From an uncultured Ruminococcus sp. (GTDB lineage Bacteria > Bacillota > Clostridia > Oscillospirales > Ruminococcaceae), in assembly GCA_945868475.1 (NCBI GenBank), contig CAMBLM010000001.1, positions 248,001 through 312,000 of the forward strand: DNA of 64,000 nucleotides, given 5' to 3'. Below the pieces are notes generated by a model. That model saw only the letters and a program-made list of their open reading frames with translations. It made no database searches and had not been told where the DNA came from. The translations under genes were made by a program, and so were the position numbers. Positions 9,074-17,661 of the stretch are shown piece by piece. Every line of letters begins with the position of its first letter. Within the stretch, counting starts at the first letter, position 1.

Positions 9074-9442
9074 ATGAAAAGATTTAATATTACTGTAAAT
9101 GGCAAAGCTTATGACGTAGCAGTCGAAGAAACAACAGGCGGCGCTGCTCCTGTTGCTGCAGCACCCGTTGCTGCTCCTGTCGCTGCACCCGCTCCTGCTG
9201 CAGCTCCTGCACCTGCTGCTCCTGCAGGCGGTGAACCTGTAACTGCTCCAATGCCGGGAACTATCCTTGATATCAAGGTTTCCGTAGGCACAGAAGTTAA
9301 GGAAGGTCAGCCTGTTGCTGTTCTCGAAGCTATGAAGATGGAAAATGATATCCCTGCTGCTAAGAGCGGCAAGGTCGTTGCTATCAATGCTAAGAAGGGT
9401 GATTCCGTTCAGACAGGCGATGTTATCCTTACAATTGCATAA
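9074..9442 (+). CDS. Biotin carboxyl carrier protein (1.3S / gamma-type)
   Basis: A 122-residue biotinyl carrier. The N-terminal 20 residues (KRFNITVNGKAYDVAVEE) match the decarboxylase or transcarboxylase carrier rather than AccB. Next comes a long Ala-Pro linker (about 25-53), then a lipoyl/biotinyl domain with the biotin-attachment motif EAMKMEN, Lys near residue 88. It sits between two carboxyltransferase subunits and would carry the carboxyl group between them on one swinging arm. The Ala-Pro linker is encoded by a low-complexity GCTGCTCCT-type repeat, prone to slippage. Confidence 0.92.
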   Translation: MKRFNITVNGKAYDVAVEETTGGAAPVAAAPVAAPVAAPAPAAAPAPAAPAGGEPVTAPMPGTILDIKVSVGTEVKEGQPVAVLEAMKMENDIPAAKSGKVVAINAKKGDSVQTGDVILTIA

Positions 9443-9467
9443 GTTTTGTGAAAGGTTGATATAAATT

Positions 9468-10862
9468 ATGGCTAAGATTAAAGTTACGGAAACCGTCCTT
9501 CGTGACGCACACCAGTCGCTTATCGCAACCCGTATGCCTTTAAGCGATATGCTTCCTATTCTTTCAAAAATGGACAAGGTAGGCTTCTATTCAGCAGAAG
9601 TTTGGGGCGGAGCTACATTCGATGCTTGCATCCGTTTCCTTAATGAAGATCCTTGGGACAGACTCCGCACGATCCGTAAGGAGATGCCCAACACTAAGCT
9701 CCAGATGCTTTTCAGAGGACAGAATATGCTCGGCTACCGTCACTATGCTGACGATGTACTCGAATATTTTGTACAGAAGTCTGTTGCAAACGGTATCGAT
9801 ATCATCAGAATTTTCGATGCCCTCAACGATATCAGAAATCTTAAAACTGCTATTCACGCAGCTAAGAAGGAAGGCGCTCATGCTCAGGTAGCGATGTCTT
9901 TCACAGTTGGCGATGTATTCACAGATGAATACTATGCTAACTATGCAAAGCAGTGTGAAGCTGAGGGTGCTGATTCTATCTGCATCAAGGATATGGCTGC
10001 TCTTCTTACACCTTATCGCACAGTTTCTCTTGTTAAGGCTGTTAAGGAAGCTGTTGATATCCCTGTACAGCTCCACACACACTACACATCGGGTCTTGCT
10101 TCCATGTGCCTCTTAAAGGGTATTGAAAACGGACTTGATATGATCGATACAAGCATGTCACCTCTTGCACTCGGTACTTCCCATGCTCCGACTGAATCTA
10201 TGGTTGCTGCACTTCAGGGTACAGAGTACGATACAGGTCTTGATCTTGTTCTCCTCAATGAGATCAGAGATTACTTCATGACACTTCGTAAGAAGTATAT
10301 CGACAGTGGACTTCTTGATCCTAAGATGCTTGCTACAGATACAAATGCTCTTATGTATCAGGTTCCGGGCGGAATGCTCTCCAACCTCCTTTCACAGCTC
10401 AAGCAGGCAGGTAAGGAAGACCAGTTTGTTGAAGTACTCAAGGAAGTTCCTAAGGTTCGTGCTGATTCCGGTATGCCTCCTCTCGTAACTCCTACTTCCC
10501 AGATTGTTGGTACACAGGCTGTATTCAACGTTATCAACGGCGAACGCTACAAGACGGTTACTAAGGAATTTAAGGGACTTGTTAAGGGCGAATACGGCAA
10601 AACTCCTGTTGCTATTTCTAAGGAATTCCAGGATAAGATCCTCAAGGGCGAAGAAGCTATTACCTGCCGTCCTGCTGATCTCCTCGAACCTGAGCTCGAT
10701 AAGCTCCGTGAAGAATGCGCGGAATGGATCGAACAGGAAGAAGATGTTCTCACATACGCGATGTTCCCGAAGGTTGCACCTAAGTTCTTTGAAGCAAGAA
10801 GAAATGCGAAGTACGGCATTGACGGACATGCTGATGCTGCTTCCAAGGTTCACCCGGTTTGA
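9468..10862 (+). CDS. oadA: Oxaloacetate decarboxylase alpha / pyruvate carboxyltransferase (5S-type) subunit
   Basis: HMGL-like TIM-barrel carboxyltransferase that interconverts oxaloacetate and pyruvate with carboxybiotin. The opening VTETVLRDAHQSLIATRM carries the catalytic and metal-binding RDAHQS. The second metal-site LHTHYTSGLA is near residue 205. The 464 residues end after the conserved carboxylase domain and lack a biotin domain, which is supplied by the separate carrier just upstream. No OadB (sodium-pumping beta subunit) is nearby. The trio could be a transcarboxylase or the soluble part of a pump. Confidence 0.9.
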   Translation: MAKIKVTETVLRDAHQSLIATRMPLSDMLPILSKMDKVGFYSAEVWGGATFDACIRFLNEDPWDRLRTIRKEMPNTKLQMLFRGQNMLGYRHYADDVLEYFVQKSVANGIDIIRIFDALNDIRNLKTAIHAAKKEGAHAQVAMSFTVGDVFTDEYYANYAKQCEAEGADSICIKDMAALLTPYRTVSLVKAVKEAVDIPVQLHTHYTSGLASMCLLKGIENGLDMIDTSMSPLALGTSHAPTESMVAALQGTEYDTGLDLVLLNEIRDYFMTLRKKYIDSGLLDPKMLATDTNALMYQVPGGMLSNLLSQLKQAGKEDQFVEVLKEVPKVRADSGMPPLVTPTSQIVGTQAVFNVINGERYKTVTKEFKGLVKGEYGKTPVAISKEFQDKILKGEEAITCRPADLLEPELDKLREECAEWIEQEEDVLTYAMFPKVAPKFFEARRNAKYGIDGHADAASKVHPV

Positions 10863-10881
10863 TCTAACAAATGACGTTTAT

Positions 10882-10912
10882 AAAAAGAGTCGAGAAATCG
10901 GCTCTTTTTTAT
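10882..10912 (+). terminator. Intrinsic terminator of the carboxyl-transfer operon
   Basis: A 12-base stem (10882-10893 with 10898-10909, one G-U) around GAAA ends in a run of T residues. It closes the operon before the yicC promoter. Confidence 0.85.
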
Positions 10913-10922
10913 TCTGTACTAC

Positions 10923-10951
10923 TTGATTTTAAGCCGAAAATATGTTATAAT
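10923..10951 (+). promoter_or_regulatory. Sigma-A promoter upstream of yicC
   Basis: TTGATT (10923-10928), 17 bases, TATAAT (10946-10951). A short inverted repeat, GCTTTTTCA (10980-10988) with TGAAAAAGC (11001-11009), lies in the leader just before the GTG. Confidence 0.8.
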
Positions 10952-11018
10952 AATATGAAAAGCTGATTAAGAACGAAGTGCTTTTTCAGCGAACATATTT
11001 TGAAAAAGCGGTGATTTT

Positions 11019-11897
11019 GTGATAAAAAGCATGACAGGTTTCGGAAGATGCCTTGAATCCGTGGATGGTAAAACAATCATTGTGGAGATCAAATCTGTTA
11101 ATCACAGATACTACGAATTCTCGTCAAGACTTCCAAGAAGCTGCGGATACCTCGATGAAAAACTTAAATCATTCATTCAGGGAAAAGTTTCAAGAGGTAA
11201 GATAGATGTCGGCGTTTCCATTCAGTCCGATGGTGTGAGCGATGAAAAGATCGAAGTCAATTCAGAAGTTGCAAAGGGATATATTACAGCCCTCAGAAGT
11301 GCAAATGAAGAACTGGGTCTTGAAGATGATCTTACACTTTCAAGAATCATGCGTCTGCCTGATATTTTTGATGTGAAAAAGATCGAGGAAGATGAAGAAA
11401 CGGTTTGGAATGAAGTTAGATCGGTCGCTGAAAAAGCGCTTGAAAGATTTATTGCTATGCGTGAAGCCGAGGGCGAAAAAATGCGCGAGGATATTCTTTC
11501 AAGACTTGATTATATCACAGAACTTGTGGAAAAAATAGAGAAGAAGTCACCTGAAACTACTGAAAAGTATCGTAAGAAGCTTTTTGATAAGATCTCCGAG
11601 ATACTTAATGATACAAATGTTGATGAGCAGAGGATACTTACCGAAGCTGCGATTTTTTCCGAGAAAACTGCTGTTGATGAGGAAACAGTCCGTCTGCGCA
11701 GCCACATAAATCAGTGCAGGGAAATGCTTTCGATGAACGAAGCTGTCGGCAGAAAGCTTGATTTTCTTATTCAGGAATTCAACCGCGAAGCAAATACGAT
11801 CGGCTCAAAATGTCAGGATATTGAGATCACAAAGGTGGTCGTTGACTTGAAATCCGAGATTGAAAAGATTCGCGAACAGGTTCAGAACATCGAATAA
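11019..11897 (+). CDS. yicC: YicC family protein (endoribonuclease-like)
   Basis: The protein has 292 residues with the typical YicC opening MIKSMTGFGR and the C-terminal KLDFLIQEFNREANTIGSKC block. YicC-type proteins in Escherichia coli and Bacillus (YloC) have been reported as endoribonucleases; that role is transferred here by family only. The GTG start gives the canonical N-terminus. In Firmicutes this gene regularly precedes remA and gmk, as it does here. The weak GGTGA ribosome site lies close to the start. Confidence 0.9.
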   Translation: MIKSMTGFGRCLESVDGKTIIVEIKSVNHRYYEFSSRLPRSCGYLDEKLKSFIQGKVSRGKIDVGVSIQSDGVSDEKIEVNSEVAKGYITALRSANEELGLEDDLTLSRIMRLPDIFDVKKIEEDEETVWNEVRSVAEKALERFIAMREAEGEKMREDILSRLDYITELVEKIEKKSPETTEKYRKKLFDKISEILNDTNVDEQRILTEAAIFSEKTAVDEETVRLRSHINQCREMLSMNEAVGRKLDFLIQEFNREANTIGSKCQDIEITKVVVDLKSEIEKIREQVQNIE

Positions 11898-11915
11898 TTT
11901 TAATGGGAGAGCGCT

Positions 11916-12173
11916 ATGAAGCTTATCAATATTGGCTTTGGAAATATGATTTCCGCAAGCCGACTTATTACGATCGTAAGTCCCGAGTCTGCTCCGATAA
12001 AACGAATCATTCAGGATGCAAAAGACAAAGGAATGCTCATTGATGCAACTTATGGTCGAAGAACCAGAGCTGTTATTATCATGGACAGCGACCATGTGAT
12101 CCTTTCGGCTGTACAGCCTGAAACTGTTGCAGGCAGACTTGACAATGATGATGAGGTGGACGATGATGAGTAA
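11916..12173 (+). CDS. remA: Extracellular matrix regulator RemA family DNA-binding protein
   Basis: An 85-residue DUF370 protein. The sequence [21 protein letters not shown] and the block [23 protein letters not shown] are hallmarks of RemA, a small DNA-binding regulator that activates biofilm matrix operons in Bacillus subtilis. Its targets in this organism are unknown. It has an acidic C-terminal tail. It lies between yicC and gmk, the standard location, and its end overlaps gmk by 8 bases, which suggests translational coupling. Confidence 0.92.
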   Translation: MKLINIGFGNMISASRLITIVSPESAPIKRIIQDAKDKGMLIDATYGRRTRAVIIMDSDHVILSAVQPETVAGRLDNDDEVDDDE

Positions 12174-12771
12174 GGGTACATTATTTATTGTTTCGGGGCC
12201 GTCGGGCTGTGGAAAGGGAACGGTTCTTGCTGAAATTTTAAAGCAGGACAATGTTTATTACTCCGTTTCCGCTACGACAAGAGATCCGCGCCCCGGTGAA
12301 GTCAATGGTGTAAATTATCATTTTCTTTCCAAAGATGAGTTTGAAAAGCTTATTGAAAACGGCGGTATGCTTGAATATGCGAACTATTGCGGAAATTATT
12401 ACGGCACGCCGAAAAAGCCTGTTGAAGATATGCTTGCTGAGGGCAAGAATGTTATACTTGAGATAGAAGTTCAGGGAGCTTTGAAAGTAATGGAAAAATG
12501 TCCCGAGGCAGTTTCGGTTTTCATTCTTCCGCCGTCACTCAAAGAACTTCGCAGAAGACTTCACAAACGCGGTACGGAAACCGAGGAAGTCATTGAAAAG
12601 CGTATCGGAGAAGCGGCAGGCGAAATACGCAAGGCTGTGAACTACGATTATGTTATGATAAACGGCGAGTTGGAAATTGCTGTTTCCGATTTGCTTTCTA
12701 TAATCAATTCCCAAAAACTAAAAAAAGAAAATTCAGAATATTTAATTGATGAGGTGCTTGAAAATGCTTAG
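12166..12771 (+). CDS. gmk: Guanylate kinase
   Basis: Phosphorylates GMP to GDP using ATP. The P-loop GPSGCGKG lies at about residues 10-17 from ATG 12166. The GMP-binding [17 protein letters not shown] block follows near residues 37-54, and the lid region has [16 protein letters not shown] 12166 is preferred to the adjacent ATG 12163 because of GAGGTGG spacing; the difference is one residue. The gene overlaps remA at its start and rpoZ at its end. Confidence 0.96.
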   Translation: MSKGTLFIVSGPSGCGKGTVLAEILKQDNVYYSVSATTRDPRPGEVNGVNYHFLSKDEFEKLIENGGMLEYANYCGNYYGTPKKPVEDMLAEGKNVILEIEVQGALKVMEKCPEAVSVFILPPSLKELRRRLHKRGTETEEVIEKRIGEAAGEIRKAVNYDYVMINGELEIAVSDLLSIINSQKLKKENSEYLIDEVLENA

Positions 12772-12985
12772 ACCAACTATTTCACAGATCGCAACAAAGG
12801 GTGAAAGCTACTATTCCGTAGTTATCGCTGTAGCAAAGCGCGCAAGAGAGATCTCCGATGAGCTTTACGAAAACAAGCAGATACTCGAACAGAAGCCTGT
12901 AAAGACAGCTGTTGAAGAGTTCGCTGCAAGAAAGTATTATATTGTTGAAGATCCTTCTTTGAAATCTCCTGCTACCAAAGAATAA
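12764..12985 (+). CDS. rpoZ: RNA polymerase omega subunit
   Basis: This 73-residue protein begins [31 protein letters not shown] and continues with KPVKTAVEEFAARKYYI, matching omega, which aids assembly and stability of RNA polymerase. The first 8 bases overlap gmk. GAGGTG upstream of the ATG acts as its ribosome site. The yicC-remA-gmk-rpoZ-priA-def-fmt order is a conserved Firmicutes block. Confidence 0.93.
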   Translation: MLRPTISQIATKGESYYSVVIAVAKRAREISDELYENKQILEQKPVKTAVEEFAARKYYIVEDPSLKSPATKE

Positions 12986-13003
12986 AACTTGGAGGGATAA
13001 AGC

Positions 13004-15451
13004 TTGGCTGGTGAGAAATATATTGCCGCTGTCGCGGTGAGCAATACATCGCTGTATTTCGACAGACGGTACAAATATATAGTTCCGACCGAGCTTGAAG
13101 AGATCGTTTGCCCGGGGTGCAGAGTTATTGTTCCGTTTGGAAAAGGCAACCGCAAGAGAATAGGTGTTGTTGTTCGTCTTGACCTTGCGGCGGGACTTTC
13201 GCCCGAAGAAAAAATGTCGGATTTCAAGCCGATTCGTTCGGTGGTGGATAAAGAACCACCGCTTAATGGCGAAATGCTCGAACTTATGATGTGGCTGCGA
13301 GAAACAACGCTCTGCACATATTTTGAAGCTTTTCGTGCGCTCATTCCGATAGGACTTAATGTGGATTATACGGAAAGATACGTCACGGCCGGCGGAGAAC
13401 TTCCGTCGGAAGAGATTCTTTCAGACAGTGCAAAAAAAGTATGGAAAAACTTCTGTGAAGATGTATCGACTATCGAAAACGCAAAGGGTACGGATATTGC
13501 CGAACTTGTTGATAAAGGCTTTCTTGTTGAAAATGATGACATAAAACGCCGCAAGAAAGATGATACCATAAAAATGCTTCGTCTTTCCGAGGAATATCTT
13601 GCCGAAAGCAGTGCATTTAACGTTTCCGAGAAAGGAAGAGCTGTAGTTGAGCTGCTTGAAGGCTGCGGCGCGGCTTCGGTAAAAGAAATTTCGTATATCT
13701 GCGGAGTTTCGGCAAGTGTTATCTCGACTTTGAAAAAAAATCACATCGTTGAGGCCTTTGAAAATGAGTACATCAGTGACCCTGTTGTTGATATAACCGA
13801 AAAGGTAAGTGATATCGTTCTTTCCGATGAACAGCAAGAGGCATTTAACGGAATATCTGCTCTTATAGATGAGGGAAAACCCGAGGCGGCACTTCTTTAT
13901 GGAGTGACGGGCAGCGGAAAGACCTCTGTATTTATAAAGCTTATTCAGTATGTTCTTGACAAGGGGCGAAATGTAATAATGCTTATTCCCGAAATTTCGC
14001 TTACACCTCAGGTCGTGAGAAAATTTCAGGGACTTTTCGGAAACAAAATTTCCGTTATGCACAGCAATCTTTCGCTGACGCAAAGGCTCGATGAGTTCAA
14101 GCGTGTAAAAGCAGGCAAAGCGCGTATCGTTGTCGGTACACGAAGTGCTGTTTTTGCACATCTTGATAATATCGGGCTTATAATTATGGATGAAGAGGGC
14201 GAACAGACCTATAAATCCGAATCCTCACCGCGTTATAATGCAAAGGATATTGCAAAAAAGCGGTGTGTGACGCATAACGCTCTGCTTCTTATGGCTTCGG
14301 CTACACCATCGGTAGAAAGTTTTTATTATGCTCAAACAGGCAGATACAAACTTTTTACAATGAAGCGGCGTTACTCTCAAAACAGGCTTCCCGATGTTGA
14401 GATAATTGACCTTGCGACAGAGGGATTCTATGACAGCTCGGCGATCTTATCAGAACGGCTCGTTGATGAGCTTTCGATAAATCTTGACAGGGGAGAACAA
14501 AGTATTCTTCTTCTCAATCGAAGAGGTTATCATACTTTTATAAGCTGCTGCGATTGTAAGCAGACTGTCACCTGTCCGAACTGCAGTGTTCCGCTGACTT
14601 ATCACAAGGTCAACAATATGCTTGTATGCCACTATTGCGGCCATATCGAAAATATGATAACGGTTTGTCCGAATTGCGGTAAAAATCACATAAAGCAGAC
14701 GGGTTTTGGTACTCAAAAGGTCGAGGACGAAGTGGCAAAGCTTTTTCCGAATGCAAGACTTTTGCGAATGGATGCGGATACGACATATTCGCGAACTGCA
14801 TATGAGAAAAACTTCCGTGCGTTTGAAAACGGCGAGTATGACATTATGCTCGGCACTCAGATGATCGCAAAGGGTCTGGATTTTCCGAATGTGACCCTTG
14901 TTGGAGTTGTTTCGATAGACAAAGCACTGTTTTCAGGCGACTTCCGAAGCTATGAGCGGACGTTTTCACTTTTAACGCAGGTCGTTGGACGATGCGGCAG
15001 AGGTGAAAAACAGGGACGAGCTTATATTCAGACATTCGTACCGCAGCATTATGTTATAAACCTTGCGGCAAAGCAGGATTATGAGGAATTCTACCGTCAG
15101 GAGATAGAAATGCGTAAAACATTGCTCTACCCGCCTTTCTGTGATACCTGTCTTATCGAACTTTCGTCAGAAATAGATAGCTGTGCGCAGAATGCATCGT
15201 TTTGTTTTATGCGTAAACTAAAAGAAAAGATAGCCACGGAAAATATTCGGATACCGCTTGTTGTTCTTGATCCGTCACGCTGTACATACGAAAAACTGAA
15301 TGGCAGGTACAGGTACAGAATTATTATAAAATGTAAAAACAACACAGTTTTCCGAAGTTTTATCGGTGATGTTTATAAAAGCTGTTCAAAGCTTCGTGAA
15401 TTTGCAAATGTCAGAGCATACATTGATATTAATGGTGATATAAGCATTTAA
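13004..15451 (+). CDS. priA: Primosomal replication protein N' (PriA helicase)
   Basis: Superfamily 2 DNA helicase that restarts stalled replication forks. The start is TTG, with GGAGGG upstream. The 815 residues contain the N-terminal 3'-end binding domain, Walker A GVTGSGKTS near residue 300, motif II as DEEG (see findings), and a zinc-binding insert with four CXXC-type pairs near 520-565 (CDCK, CPNC, CHYC, CPNC). The C-terminal helicase motif (LTQVVGRCGRGEKQGRAYIQT) is intact. It is in the gmk-rpoZ operon. Confidence 0.95.
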   Translation: MAGEKYIAAVAVSNTSLYFDRRYKYIVPTELEEIVCPGCRVIVPFGKGNRKRIGVVVRLDLAAGLSPEEKMSDFKPIRSVVDKEPPLNGEMLELMMWLRETTLCTYFEAFRALIPIGLNVDYTERYVTAGGELPSEEILSDSAKKVWKNFCEDVSTIENAKGTDIAELVDKGFLVENDDIKRRKKDDTIKMLRLSEEYLAESSAFNVSEKGRAVVELLEGCGAASVKEISYICGVSASVISTLKKNHIVEAFENEYISDPVVDITEKVSDIVLSDEQQEAFNGISALIDEGKPEAALLYGVTGSGKTSVFIKLIQYVLDKGRNVIMLIPEISLTPQVVRKFQGLFGNKISVMHSNLSLTQRLDEFKRVKAGKARIVVGTRSAVFAHLDNIGLIIMDEEGEQTYKSESSPRYNAKDIAKKRCVTHNALLLMASATPSVESFYYAQTGRYKLFTMKRRYSQNRLPDVEIIDLATEGFYDSSAILSERLVDELSINLDRGEQSILLLNRRGYHTFISCCDCKQTVTCPNCSVPLTYHKVNNMLVCHYCGHIENMITVCPNCGKNHIKQTGFGTQKVEDEVAKLFPNARLLRMDADTTYSRTAYEKNFRAFENGEYDIMLGTQMIAKGLDFPNVTLVGVVSIDKALFSGDFRSYERTFSLLTQVVGRCGRGEKQGRAYIQTFVPQHYVINLAAKQDYEEFYRQEIEMRKTLLYPPFCDTCLIELSSEIDSCAQNASFCFMRKLKEKIATENIRIPLVVLDPSRCTYEKLNGRYRYRIIIKCKNNTVFRSFIGDVYKSCSKLREFANVRAYIDINGDISI

Positions 15452-15484
15452 AAAATGCAGCATATAAAAATGGAGGAATATAAA

Positions 15485-15955
15485 ATGGCACTCAGAAACA
15501 TTGTAAATAAATCGGAGGAAGTTCTTCATAAGAATTGCAGACCTGTTGAAAATTTTGATGAAAAACTCGGTATTTTACTTGATGATATGGCAGAAACTAT
15601 GTATAAGGCAAAGGGAGTCGGACTTGCAGCTCCGCAGGTCGGAATCCTCCGACGTGCAGTTGTTATTGATGTAGGCGATGGTCTTGTTGAACTTGTCAAT
15701 CCTGTGATCGTTAAGAAATCGGGCAAACAGAGAGGTATTGAAGGTTGTCTTTCCTGCCCTGACCAGTGGGGATATGTTGTCCGTCCGATGTATGTGACTG
15801 TAAAGGCACAGGACCGTACAGGCAAAGATATCGAGATAAAGGCAAAGGAGTTTTTTGCAAGAGCTATCTGCCATGAACTTGATCATCTTGATGGTCATCT
15901 CTTCATTGAAAAGGTGGATGAATTCGTTGACCCTAAGGATCTTGAGGACGCATAA
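15485..15955 (+). CDS. def: Peptide deformylase
   Basis: Metalloenzyme that removes the formyl group from nascent proteins. The three signature motifs are visible: GVGLAAPQVG (residues 43-52), EGCLS near 87-91, and HELDH near 130-134, whose two histidines and the Cys of EGCLS bind the metal. ATG 15485 has GGAGGA upstream; the in-frame ATG at 15455 lacks a site. The length of 156 residues is normal. fmt lies 18 bases downstream and supplies the formylated substrate. Confidence 0.95.
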   Translation: MALRNIVNKSEEVLHKNCRPVENFDEKLGILLDDMAETMYKAKGVGLAAPQVGILRRAVVIDVGDGLVELVNPVIVKKSGKQRGIEGCLSCPDQWGYVVRPMYVTVKAQDRTGKDIEIKAKEFFARAICHELDHLDGHLFIEKVDEFVDPKDLEDA

Positions 15956-15973
15956 TCAAAAGGAGAACACCCA

Positions 15974-16912
15974 ATGAATATAGTTTTTATGGGAACGCCT
16001 GATTTCGCTGTTCCTTGTTTAAAAGCACTTGTTGAGAGCGGTGAATCTGTTTCTGCTGTATTTACACAGCCTGATAAACCAAAGGGCAGAGGTATGAAGC
16101 TTCTTCCTTCTCCCGTAAAGGAAACGGCCTTGTCATATGGAATACCTGTTTATCAGCCAACAAGTCTGAAAAAAGGTGAAGATGCAGAGCAGGCTCTCAA
16201 AGTTCTGAAAGAAATTGCTCCTGACCTTATTGTAGTTGTTGCTTACGGAAAAATTCTCCCGAAAGAGATACTTGACTTACCAAAGTATTTTTGTGTGAAT
16301 GTACATGCCTCGCTTCTTCCGAAGTACCGCGGTGCTGCTCCTATTCAGAGAGTTGTTCTTGATGGTGAAAAGGAAACCGGTGTTACAACAATGCTCATGG
16401 CTGAGGGGCTTGATACGGGTGATATGCTTCTTTCCGAAAAAACAGAGATAGGTGCGAATGAAACAGCTTCAGAACTTCACGACAGGCTTTCTGAAATGGG
16501 CGCAAAGCTTCTTCTTGATACAGTTAAGGCTGTAAAGGATAACAACATTACACCTATTCCTCAGAACGATTCTCTATCAAATTATGCTGCAATGATAACC
16601 AAGGATATGTGTCCTATTGATTTCACACGTCCTGCTGCCGAAATTCACAGACAGATATGCGGTCTTTCATCTTCGCCGTGTGCCAAAGCTATGTACAACG
16701 GCAAGTTCTTGAAAATATACAAATCAGAGATGACGGGTGAAATATCGGATGCTGCTCCCGGAACTATTGTAAATGAAAAGAACTTTACAGTGGTTTGCGG
16801 CGATAAAAATACAGTTACATTCCTTGAAATTCAGGCTGAGGGCGGCAAACGTATGAAAACTGCTGATTATCTCCGAGGAAAACCTGTTTCAAAGGGAGAA
16901 GTTCTTTCTTAA
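15974..16912 (+). CDS. fmt: Methionyl-tRNA formyltransferase
   Basis: Formylates initiator Met-tRNA from 10-formyltetrahydrofolate. The N-terminal domain starts MNIVFMGTPDFAVPCL and holds the catalytic region NVHASLLPKYRGAAPIQ near residues 108-124. A C-terminal OB-like domain follows. The length of 312 residues is typical. It is paired with def in the same operon, and AGGAG precedes the ATG. folD, elsewhere in the window, feeds the same one-carbon pool. Confidence 0.96.
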   Translation: MNIVFMGTPDFAVPCLKALVESGESVSAVFTQPDKPKGRGMKLLPSPVKETALSYGIPVYQPTSLKKGEDAEQALKVLKEIAPDLIVVVAYGKILPKEILDLPKYFCVNVHASLLPKYRGAAPIQRVVLDGEKETGVTTMLMAEGLDTGDMLLSEKTEIGANETASELHDRLSEMGAKLLLDTVKAVKDNNITPIPQNDSLSNYAAMITKDMCPIDFTRPAAEIHRQICGLSSSPCAKAMYNGKFLKIYKSEMTGEISDAAPGTIVNEKNFTVVCGDKNTVTFLEIQAEGGKRMKTADYLRGKPVSKGEVLS

Positions 16913-16949
16913 TGTGCATATTGTCTTCATCTGAAAGGAGAAATGCTCA

Positions 16950-17636
16950 ATGCTTTATGATCCTACCTATATTCTGGTAATTCCCGCACTTATATTTGCT
17001 CTTGTTGCACAGTGCATGGTAAAATCAACATTCAGCAAATACAGTCAAATACGCAACAGACGCGGGGTTACAGCAGCCGAAGTTGCACGAAAGATACTGG
17101 ACGAAAACGGATTATATGATGTTAGAATTGAACGAGTGAGCGGAGAGCTGACCGACCATTATGATCCACGGACGAATGTTGTTCGACTTTCCGATTCTGT
17201 ATATAACAGCACATCGGTTGCGGCGGTCGGTGTCGCAGCTCATGAAACGGGTCACGCAATACAGCATTCGGTCGGATATGCACCGATAAAAATAAGAAAT
17301 GCGATTCTTCCTGTGGCTCAGATAGGTTCACAGGCTGCAATGCCGCTTGTATTGATCGGGCTTATATTCAGCCGTTCACTTGGTTTTCTTATTGATGTTG
17401 GCATAATTGTTTATGTTGCAGTGGTACTTTTCCAGCTTGTGACGCTTCCTGTTGAATTCAATGCAAGCGGAAGAGCTTTGCGTATACTTGAGGGAAGCTA
17501 TATACTTGAAAACGATGAGAACAAAATGGCTAAGAAAGTCCTTACCGCTGCGGCAATGACTTATGTTGCCGCACTTTTCTCAGCATTGACAACACTTTTG
17601 CGCTTAGTGCTTATCTCAAATAACAGAAGACGCTGA
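16950..17636 (+). CDS. Membrane zinc metallopeptidase, YugP-like
   Basis: This 228-residue membrane protein begins with a hydrophobic segment, has the zinc-binding motif HETGH (in VAAHETGHAIQH near residues 92-103), and has two or three later hydrophobic segments near 130-175 and the C-terminus. The block RNRRGVTAAEVARKILDENGL near residue 36 is typical of the YugP/Zn_peptidase_2 family. Substrates are unknown. It is frequently encoded between fmt and rsmB in Clostridia, as here, and has AAAGGAG before the ATG. Confidence 0.85.
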   Translation: MLYDPTYILVIPALIFALVAQCMVKSTFSKYSQIRNRRGVTAAEVARKILDENGLYDVRIERVSGELTDHYDPRTNVVRLSDSVYNSTSVAAVGVAAHETGHAIQHSVGYAPIKIRNAILPVAQIGSQAAMPLVLIGLIFSRSLGFLIDVGIIVYVAVVLFQLVTLPVEFNASGRALRILEGSYILENDENKMAKKVLTAAAMTYVAALFSALTTLLRLVLISNNRRR

Positions 17637-17661
17637 AATCTATAAAGGAGAAAAAGCTGAT

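Noticed and set aside
8663-9577. A 304-residue open frame on the minus strand opposite the carboxyltransferase and biotin carrier genes.
   Set aside because: It is antisense to three well-supported genes, has low-complexity Ser-Arg-Cys composition, has no ribosome site, and results from codon bias of the plus-strand genes.
10980-11009. GCTTTTTCA / TGAAAAAGC inverted repeat in the yicC leader, similar to the CTTTTTC / GAAAAAG pair around the yqfD start.
   Set aside because: The similarity is limited to an A/T-rich run with GC ends. In yqfD the competing 5-base stem explains the region better. I see no reason to call them a shared regulatory element.
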